Of a DNA stretch of 29,328 nucleotides, positions 24,225 through 29,328 are shown one piece after another. The stretch is from assembly GCA_947165795.1 (NCBI GenBank), contig CAMVBP010000002.1, positions 1 through 29,328 of the forward strand. Reading direction: 5' to 3'. The stretch is from an uncultured Treponema sp. Its GTDB lineage: Bacteria > Spirochaetota > Spirochaetia > Treponematales > Treponemataceae. The position numbers were made by a program, and so were the translations under genes. A model generated the notes under the pieces. It ran no database searches and was not told the origin of the DNA. It was given only the letters and a program-made list of their open reading frames with translations. The first letter of the stretch is position 1. Each line of letters begins with the position of its first letter.

Positions 24225-24255
24225 ATTCTTTCCCTAGATTTTGTGCACATATATT

Positions 24256-25140
24256 CTACTTCTTCTTTACCGGAATCCAGATTGCGCTGTGATAATCTGA
24301 AGCGGCAGGATCGCCATCGCCGTACCACTCAAGGTTTACGCGGCCCGGGAACTCAAAATCTGCATTTCCTGGCAGCCATTCCTTAAAGATTTTTGTATTT
24401 ACATCCTGAAGCGCCTTAGGGCATGGACCATAACAGTCGAAGACAGCCCAGTCAAAATCAGGAAGCTCATAAACTGTCATGCCTTCCGGAACTTCGCCGC
24501 CCTTGTAAATACCTGCAACCATATAGCGGAACTTGCTGCCGCCAACATCATCAATACAAACTCCGTATTCGCCGATATTATTTTCTGCAATAATTTTTTC
24601 ATACTTGCTTTCAGGGGTCTCGCCACTCCAGACACGGGCTGCATATTTTTCGCCAATTTCGTCCCAGAACTTTGGAATCTCTACATAAGAAGTTTCGCCG
24701 TCAAACTCACGCGCAAAACCAATCACTTTAAAGCCAGTCATAGTTCTAATTTTGTAATCCATCTGATTACCTCCGTGAATAAAAATCTCAATTTTCAGAG
24801 GAAGAAATGGTTTTACCGGAGAGCCTTCCCGCACCTGCGATGGACTCACTCCATGAAAGCGCGAAAAAGCTTTTGTAAAACTTTCGGGAGTTTCATAGCA
24901 GTAACGAAGCGCAATGTCGATTATTTTTTCATCAGTTTTCTGAAGGTCCAGCGCCGCCTGGTATAAACGTCGGTTTCTGATATATTCACCAAGCCCGTAC
25001 CCCGTCATCAGCGAAAATCCCTTCTGAAAAAAGAATGAGGACATAAACACCTGGTCGGCAACATCCTGCGCAGTGATGTTTTCTTCGAGATGTGATTCCA
25101 TGTAATCAATTGCCTTTCTGATATTGGTCAGCCACTCCAA
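24256..25140 (-). CDS. AraC-family regulator with GyrI-like effector domain
   Basis: This 294-residue transcription factor of the Rob type has an N-terminal AraC DNA-binding domain (about 5-105, with two helix-turn-helix units and IIDIALRYCYETPESFTKAFSRFHGVSPSQ) and a C-terminal GyrI/effector-binding domain (about 126-292, MDYKIRTMTGFKVIGFAREF to YHSAIWIPVKK). Such proteins sense small hydrophobic or cationic molecules and often control multidrug efflux. The start is TTG at 25140, with AAAGGAG eight bases upstream; the nearby ATG at 25147 is in another frame. No efflux gene is adjacent, apart from the distant FtsX-type permease. Its targets are unknown. Confidence 0.92.
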   Translation of the reverse strand: MEWLTNIRKAIDYMESHLEENITAQDVADQVFMSSFFFQKGFSLMTGYGLGEYIRNRRLYQAALDLQKTDEKIIDIALRYCYETPESFTKAFSRFHGVSPSQVREGSPVKPFLPLKIEIFIHGGNQMDYKIRTMTGFKVIGFAREFDGETSYVEIPKFWDEIGEKYAARVWSGETPESKYEKIIAENNIGEYGVCIDDVGGSKFRYMVAGIYKGGEVPEGMTVYELPDFDWAVFDCYGPCPKALQDVNTKIFKEWLPGNADFEFPGRVNLEWYGDGDPAASDYHSAIWIPVKKK

Positions 25141-25229
25141 TTGTCATACTCCTTTCTCTGTGATGATTTTATTCTACGCCTGGTCGCGCCGGAAATCTTG
25201 TCAAATATTGTTCAGTTTTGTCCTGCTAA

Positions 25230-25255
25230 AGTTTATAGCCACGAATTTATAAACT
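25230..25255. terminator. AT-rich hairpin at the end of the small-protein gene
   Basis: AGTTTATA (25230-25237) and TATAAACT (25248-25255) form a perfect 8-bp inverted repeat around a 10-base loop, overlapping the stop codon of the small-protein gene. No T tract follows on either strand, so it is a weak terminator or mRNA end-stabilising stem at best. Confidence 0.35.
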
Positions 25256-25499
25256 GCTTTGTAATCAACATTTTGCCGTGCTCAGTTGTTAATGGATATG
25301 CGTCACCAAAGTCCAGACATTTTCCAGTGTTGTCAAAAACTTTGCGACCTTTTACAAGCAGGGCTTTTTTGCTTATGCTGCCGTTGTCATCTATTTCCAT
25401 TATTAAAAATGAACAGTCTTCGTTGCCGGGTTTTAAAAGCAGGCGAACCTTGAGACCATTTTTCATTTCTATCCAGATATTCAGGATTATGTTGTCCAT
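25233..25499 (-). CDS. Small hypothetical protein (88 aa)
   Basis: I do not recognise this protein. It reads as a compact beta-rich domain (ILNIWIEMKNGLKVRLLLK, then CSFLIMEIDDNGSISKKALLVKGRKVF) with a closing helix, has no membrane segment and no low-complexity run, and its composition is protein-like. An extended -10 (TGTTATAAT, 25510-25518) ends 10 bases before the ATG with no ribosome site, so a near-leaderless mRNA is expected. The gene lies between the nucleotidyltransferase-like and AraC-type genes, all on the minus strand. The promoter evidence raises the odds that it is real. Confidence 0.6.
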   Translation of the reverse strand: MDNIILNIWIEMKNGLKVRLLLKPGNEDCSFLIMEIDDNGSISKKALLVKGRKVFDNTGKCLDFGDAYPLTTEHGKMLITKQFINSWL

Positions 25500-25509
25500 T
25501 TTTGAATTT

Positions 25510-25518
25510 ATTATAACA
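25510..25518 (-). promoter_or_regulatory. Extended -10 promoter of the small-protein gene
   Basis: TGTTATAAT on the minus strand matches the extended -10 consensus exactly. The ATG at 25499 begins 10 bases after TATAAT. No -35 was identified. Confidence 0.5.
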
Positions 25519-25527
25519 TAAGTTTTT

Positions 25528-26358
25528 TCACGTCTGGTGAAAAATTAAATCAATTTCGTAATTATTCTCAATAAACCCGACAATTTTTTCCATAAAAACT
25601 TTTTCTCGCCTGAAATAATCTTCTTCCGAACTAATATCCTGCTTATAGATTTGCAAAATTAAATCGTCATAATTGGCAGGAAGGTTTGGAAGACTGTGCG
25701 AATAATAAAGAGCCCTGTCTTCTGCAGGAGAATAAAATCCATTTATATAAAACAAGGCACGGATTCCAGCTCTGATTGCAGTGTTCAGATTTTCATGCAG
25801 CTGGACAAATGCATCCCGTCGATACCAGCGGTCTTTTTTGTAATCTGAAATCAGATAATGAATGTAGCCCAAAGCACCATCAAGATTATTTTTCAAATCC
25901 TGCTTTACAAATTGATTGATTTTTAAAAGTTCATTTTTATATGAATCATTCGGGTCGTACAAAATCTGGGATTCCAGAATTGAAAATTTCCGAGGTTCTT
26001 CAAATTTAGAAAACGCATCTGTGTCTATAAAATCCGTAAATAAAATTGCAAACCACAAATTATCAACTTTTATACAATGGTATGGAATCGGCGGATCCTG
26101 ATCTGGTCCAAAAATTTCTTCGGCCGTAATCTTGCTTCCGTGTTTTTTCATTACGATTAAATCAACCATGCCGTCATACTCACCATTTTCTTTTATACGA
26201 GGAAAGAAATCTGAGCGCGAAACACTTCCCGAAAGCAGGATCGTTTCAATTTCTGTTTTATCAATTGTGTTTAGGAAATCCCTAGTTTTGTTTTTGAGTT
26301 CCTGAATAAAAGCTTTCTGTTGTTCAATTATGACTTCTTTTGTTTTCATTATTTTCAT
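25528..26358 (-). CDS. Nucleotidyltransferase-domain protein
   Basis: This 276-residue protein has a nucleotidyltransferase core near its N-terminus: LLSGSVSRSDFFPR (the GS..R.D signature of the pol-beta/MNT fold) followed by DGMVDLIVM for the metal-binding acidic strand. It is followed by a helical C-terminal part with many aromatic residues (HYLISDYKKDRWYRRDAF, then NTAIRAGIRALFYINGFY), the pattern of an HEPN-like or substrate-binding helical domain, as in antibiotic nucleotidyltransferases. No antitoxin partner is next to it, although an MNT/HEPN fusion is possible. GGGG precedes the first ATG closely. Substrate unknown. A HAD gene is divergent from it. Confidence 0.75.
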   Translation of the reverse strand: MKIMKTKEVIIEQQKAFIQELKNKTRDFLNTIDKTEIETILLSGSVSRSDFFPRIKENGEYDGMVDLIVMKKHGSKITAEEIFGPDQDPPIPYHCIKVDNLWFAILFTDFIDTDAFSKFEEPRKFSILESQILYDPNDSYKNELLKINQFVKQDLKNNLDGALGYIHYLISDYKKDRWYRRDAFVQLHENLNTAIRAGIRALFYINGFYSPAEDRALYYSHSLPNLPANYDDLILQIYKQDISSEEDYFRREKVFMEKIVGFIENNYEIDLIFHQT

Positions 26359-26449
26359 TTTTCCCCATATAACAGCATTCCTAAAAATTCTATCTGCTCA
26401 AATAAGATTTTGCAAGAAAAAAAAACTGTAAGAAAAGAATCTAATGAGG

Positions 26450-26455
26450 TATAAT
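26450..26455 (+). promoter_or_regulatory. -10 box of the HAD hydrolase gene, leaderless
   Basis: A perfect TATAAT is followed by TCTGGC and then ATG at 26462. No ribosome site is seen and the -35 is poor. Confidence 0.5.
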
Positions 26456-26461
26456 TCTGGC

Positions 26462-27181
26462 ATGGCAGAAATGAAATATAAAGTTGTTGTTTTTGATTTG
26501 GGCGAAACTCTTATGGAATATAAGGGGATGCATTTAAGCTGGGACGGATATTATCAGCCGGCTTTTGAATATGTAAATCAGAAACTTGGATTAAACCTTT
26601 CCGACCAACAAATCAAAACTTCTGTCCAAATCTTAAAAAATTATAATCCCCGGATTAAAATGAGGGAAAAAGAAATCTCTGCACAAAAAATCTTTACAGA
26701 GGCTGTGCAAAATTGGAATTATGATTCGACCACAATTCCGCTTGAAAAAATCATTAATACATTTTTTGAATCGCTCAAGCTTGAGCCGGTAATTTATGAA
26801 GATTCAATCCCCGCACTTAAGAAGCTTCGCGCAGCTCATCTCAAAACCGCCATTTTGACAGATGTCGCAAGTGCCATGCCCGATTCACTTCATAAGGCTT
26901 ACGTAGAACCTCTGCTTCCATATTTTGATTTATATGCTTCTTCTGTTACCTGTGGATGGAGAAAACCAAATCCAAAAGGACTTGCAGATATTGCCGCATT
27001 TTTTAATTCAGCACCAACAGAAATGGTAATGATAGGCGATAATCAGAGGGACATTCAGGCAGCTAAAAACTTTGGTTGTACCTCGGTTTTAATTTCCAGA
27101 AATGAAAAGTCTCCCACTGACTTAGGTCAGGATTTTACGGTTCACTCCGCAATTGAAGCAGCTGATTTGATTACGAAATAA
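26462..27181 (+). CDS. HAD-superfamily hydrolase
   Basis: The start is set at 26462 because the upstream ATG at 26444 would place the -10 box inside the coding region; 239 residues result. HAD motifs are in order: VVFDLGETL with nucleophile Asp12, TDVAS with Thr133, WRKPNPKG with Lys168, and MIGDNQRD with Asp193. The residue two after the nucleophile is Gly14 in place of the general-acid Asp of phosphatases, the D-x-G form seen in one subset of the family. The helical cap between motif I and II is of the C1 type. It could be a phosphatase or a dehalogenase-like enzyme; substrate unknown. It is divergent from the nucleotidyltransferase-like gene. Confidence 0.88.
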   Translation: MAEMKYKVVVFDLGETLMEYKGMHLSWDGYYQPAFEYVNQKLGLNLSDQQIKTSVQILKNYNPRIKMREKEISAQKIFTEAVQNWNYDSTTIPLEKIINTFFESLKLEPVIYEDSIPALKKLRAAHLKTAILTDVASAMPDSLHKAYVEPLLPYFDLYASSVTCGWRKPNPKGLADIAAFFNSAPTEMVMIGDNQRDIQAAKNFGCTSVLISRNEKSPTDLGQDFTVHSAIEAADLITK

Positions 27182-27219
27182 TCAAGCTTATTTCCATATC
27201 AATGCATTCCCTATCTGAA

Positions 27220-27396
27220 TCAAGAATCCGCACAATTCTTGTGCTCACGGGCGTAATTCTCATTTAATTCATTTCCCAGCAAAGGAAACTTCCCGATTCT
27301 GTCAGCCGACCATTGGAACAAAGTTTTTTCATCGTTTATCCAGCTGCAGATAATTTGAGAATCTTCGAGTTTGTAAGGTCATAGTTTTATATTCAT
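27220..27396 (-). pseudogene. Truncated GNAT acetyltransferase remnant
   Basis: On the minus strand, ATG at 27396 starts MNIKL, then TGA (27379-27381), then PYKLEDSQIICSWINDEKTL, FQWSADRIGKFPLLGNELNE and NYAREHKN before a stop at 27220. This is the start of a GNAT-type N-acetyltransferase (LRPYK..D...I..WI.DE), with the Arg codon turned into TGA and the acetyl-CoA-binding half lost. It begins three bases after the stop of the DinB-DUF3795 gene, so it was probably the last gene of that operon. The intergenic bases from 27182 to 27219 hold nothing else. Confidence 0.65.
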
Positions 27397-27399
27397 ATT

Positions 27400-28467
27400 T
27401 TATAACGCTTTGCTCGAAAATTTTTCCAGAATCTTCATGCCTTCTTCAACATCATCACCAAGGACTTCCTGAATTTTTTCGAACTTCTTTTTTGAATGCA
27501 TGGTATCCATGACTTTCAGTAATTCTTTTTTGTTGTGTCTCTGGATGAACAGGGCCATTACCCTTATTGCGTTTGTTTCTTTGCCCAGGGAGTAGAAGCC
27601 TTTCTTACAATTATAAAGCTCGTCGCATTCATAGCAGCCGTCCAGGCCTTTTTGTTTACAGCAGGCAGCGTTAGGGCATACGCCATCAGGTGAAGAGAGT
27701 GCATAGGAACAGGTGTTGTAAATTGTCCTGCAAGAACCGCACCAGGAAGTCAAAAAGCAGTGTCCACATGAAAGTCCGCAGTAGGCAATCTGGTCTACGC
27801 CTTTTTTGGCTTGCTGGCACAGCTTGTTTTTTATGCGGCGCATTGCTTCTACATGCATAATCCAGTGGCGGGAAAAAGGCATCTGAATTAAACCTTTGAT
27901 ATTTTTACCGCACCAAAAGTCAATCAGCCAGACGGAGCTTTCTTCAGGGCTAACGCTCTTACTGGCGACAACCCGTTCCCTGTCCGCATCAGAAAAAGTC
28001 TTTTTCAAATCCGCAAACTGCAGCTTCCCAAGCATTTTATTTGTAGACTCCATCACAGCCTTGCAGTATTCATAAACGCCTTTGACATCCAGCTTCTTTG
28101 AAAACTCAATCATTGCATCGCCGTCGAGTTCGTTGGCAGTTGTGATAATCGGGCTGGCTGTTTTTTTGAGCCAAGCGCCCGTAAGAAGAATCTGCTTGCC
28201 CTTCAAAATCAATTCATGCGCAACAATATCTTCAATTCTAAAAGTATGCCAGAGTGACCAGGCAAGAGTTGTGCGATGCGAACCTTCACCGGCACCAAAA
28301 GGCATCTGGTAAAAAGCCACTGCAGGAAAAGTTTTTACAATCGAAGTTATCTGCTCAAAAAGCTCGGCGCGCAGTTCCAGAAGCAGGTTTATGCCTTTGG
28401 AAAAACTCCCCTCCTTTGAAATGAGCTCCTGCATTTTTTTATTCTTTTCTGACCACTCTTTATTCAT
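27400..28467 (-). CDS. Fused DinB-like and DUF3795 protein
   Basis: This 355-residue protein joins two parts. The first (about 1-225) is a DinB-like four-helix metal domain, with His in RTTLAWSLWHTFRIEDIVAH and a late SRHWIMHVEAMRRI. The second (about 232-320) is a DUF3795 cysteine-rich module: AYCGLSCGHCFLTSWCGSCR, then CPNAACCKQKGLDGCYECDELYNCKKGF, with Cys spaced for zinc or a cluster. DinB-like domains often belong to thiol-dependent transferases, and DUF3795 has no settled function. An extended -10 and a 5' hairpin lie upstream, with AAGGA before the ATG. A truncated acetyltransferase follows it. The fusion gives no obvious substrate. Confidence 0.82.
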   Translation of the reverse strand: MNKEWSEKNKKMQELISKEGSFSKGINLLLELRAELFEQITSIVKTFPAVAFYQMPFGAGEGSHRTTLAWSLWHTFRIEDIVAHELILKGKQILLTGAWLKKTASPIITTANELDGDAMIEFSKKLDVKGVYEYCKAVMESTNKMLGKLQFADLKKTFSDADRERVVASKSVSPEESSVWLIDFWCGKNIKGLIQMPFSRHWIMHVEAMRRIKNKLCQQAKKGVDQIAYCGLSCGHCFLTSWCGSCRTIYNTCSYALSSPDGVCPNAACCKQKGLDGCYECDELYNCKKGFYSLGKETNAIRVMALFIQRHNKKELLKVMDTMHSKKKFEKIQEVLGDDVEEGMKILEKFSSKAL

Positions 28468-28485
28468 TCTTTATTCCTTTTTTTC

Positions 28486-28503
28486 TTCGCTCGGAATAGC
28501 GAA
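28486..28503 (-). other. 5' leader hairpin of the DinB-DUF3795 gene
   Basis: TTCGCT and AGCGAA pair perfectly around a 6-base loop. The stem should lie at the extreme 5' end of the mRNA, a few bases after the start site expected from the -10 at 28512-28517. A transcript-stabilising or regulatory role is possible. Confidence 0.4.
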
Positions 28504-28511
28504 CCTATATT

Positions 28512-28520
28512 ATTATAACA
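28512..28520 (-). promoter_or_regulatory. Extended -10 promoter of the DinB-DUF3795 gene
   Basis: TGTTATAAT on the minus strand is an exact extended -10. No clear -35 is present. The same nonamer stands before the EAL gene and the 88-residue gene. Confidence 0.5.
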
Positions 28521-28549
28521 TGCATTTGATTTTTTGAATAAATATCTAT

Positions 28550-29328
28550 TTACACCTCTGCAACACGAAGTCTTTCTACAACAGATGCTTTCATAACTCT
28601 ATTGTAGATGATTACGGGCAGCACAAGTGTAATCACAATCATAATCGGGAAAACTACAGCCACAGGAAGCAGCGAAAAGTTCCATTCAAAATACCACATA
28701 CCGGCTCCAAACGGTTTGATGAGCACTGCAGAAAAAATGCTGCACAAAAAGATTCCTGCAACTCCGGTAAAAATGGCATACAAAAGTCCTTCGATGCACA
28801 TTCCGTTTATCTGAGTTCGTTTTGTCATGCCTACTGCTTCAAGCATAGCAAGTTCAAGACGGCGGGAAATAATAGAAGTGGTCATTGTGTTTGCAAGGTT
28901 CAAAAGTCCTATGAGGGCCAGGATGCCTGTCAAAAGCCCGCCTATAATCATAATCATGCTTGTAAAGCTTTTAAATTCCTGTTTGTAGCTTTTTCGTGAA
29001 ACATAAGTAAGCGCAGGTTCTGTTTCTGTAGTGTAGGTCTCCATCCACTCTTCAATATTTTCTTCTACATCATCAGACACATTAAAGAGACAGCGCATTG
29101 GAGTACGTGGTGTGCAGAAACCGTTAAACTCTTGAGATGGAAGAATGTAAAACATATCAAGAGTATCAAAAATCTGAAGTCGGAAGGCGTAAGGAAGCTG
29201 AACAGTTGCCATTACTTCATACTGCTTTGTGTTTCCGTCATTTGTTGTTACACTGATTTTTTCTCCCGGCATAAAATATGGAATTGGAGCCTGCCCCGAA
29301 GGAAGCCGAATGTCATATTCATTTACAA
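28550..29328 (-). CDS. FtsX-like ABC transporter permease, C-terminal part (5' end outside window)
   Basis: The frame is open to the right edge, so the apparent ATG at 29272 is internal; about 259 residues are visible. It ends with a classic FtsX-type core: a loop with beta-like segments (MPGEKISV, then EVMATVQLPYAF), a helix block IIGGLLTGILALIGLLNLANTM, the SRRLELAMLEAVGMTKRTQI loop characteristic of the family, two more membrane helices and a short cytoplasmic tail (KASVVERLRVAEV). It should be the membrane part of an exporter or lipoprotein-releasing ABC system; the ATPase would lie outside the window. Family is sure, cargo is not. Confidence 0.9.
   Translation of the reverse strand, partial: VNEYDIRLPSGQAPIPYFMPGEKISVTTNDGNTKQYEVMATVQLPYAFRLQIFDTLDMFYILPSQEFNGFCTPRTPMRCLFNVSDDVEENIEEWMETYTTETEPALTYVSRKSYKQEFKSFTSMIMIIGGLLTGILALIGLLNLANTMTTSIISRRLELAMLEAVGMTKRTQINGMCIEGLLYAIFTGVAGIFLCSIFSAVLIKPFGAGMWYFEWNFSLLPVAVVFPIMIVITLVLPVIIYNRVMKASVVERLRVAEV

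Noticed and set aside
7640..28352. Many copies of CTGCTCAA across the window (for example near 7648, 13133, 15592, 28345)
   Set aside because: Most are inside genes where they encode Glu-Gln on the minus strand, so the octamer alone is not a regulatory signal.

Overview
The window reads as a stretch of spirochaete chromosome, most likely a gut or rumen Treponema. This rests on the AT-rich composition, a bacterial XPB helicase (a gene I recall from treponemes), a GH130 mannosyl-glucose phosphorylase typical of gut carbohydrate users, and the style of the housekeeping proteins. The genus is an inference from gene content; no rRNA or marker gene is present to prove it. No tRNA, rRNA, CRISPR array, prophage or insertion sequence was recognised.

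Layout. (1) 1-6008, plus strand: the end of a PTS IIC-type permease, a short-chain dehydrogenase, an XPB-type helicase with a translationally coupled partner protein, and a threonylcarbamoyl-AMP synthase. (2) 6005-16636, minus strand, twelve co-directional genes: a membrane protein with a hydrolase-like domain, a Nif3-type metal protein, lspA, a small membrane protein, the nucleosidase-luxS pair (AI-2 and methyl cycle), a two-repeat DUF1538 membrane protein coupled to a two-domain P-II-like protein, the replication/recombination set dnaX-ybaB-recR, and the GH130 phosphorylase with its own promoter. (3) 16774-19538, plus strand: a metal-responsive operon, with an ArsR/SmtB repressor carrying both alpha3 and alpha5 metal sites, a recognisable operator over its own promoter, and a Zn/Cd-type P-ATPase whose N-terminus is an expanding histidine repeat. 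(4) 19522-29328: accessory, mixed-strand genes. These are a YcaQ-type DNA glycosylase, membrane and exported proteins around a hairpin-rich intergenic element, a dCMP-deaminase-like enzyme, a stand-alone EAL phosphodiesterase, slyX, an AraC-GyrI regulator, a nucleotidyltransferase-like protein, a HAD hydrolase, a DinB-DUF3795 fusion and the end of an FtsX-type permease. Two decayed genes (a GNAT acetyltransferase and a small cysteine-containing protein) fill the two longest gaps here.

Cross-cutting signals. Several genes have a near-consensus -10 box only 6-11 bases before the start codon and no Shine-Dalgarno sequence, which predicts leaderless mRNAs; this also corrects two start codons. Three convergent gene pairs overlap at their stop codons with no terminator between them. 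The most system-like units are the DUF1538/double-P-II operon, the XPB/partner operon and the histidine-repeat metal efflux operon.
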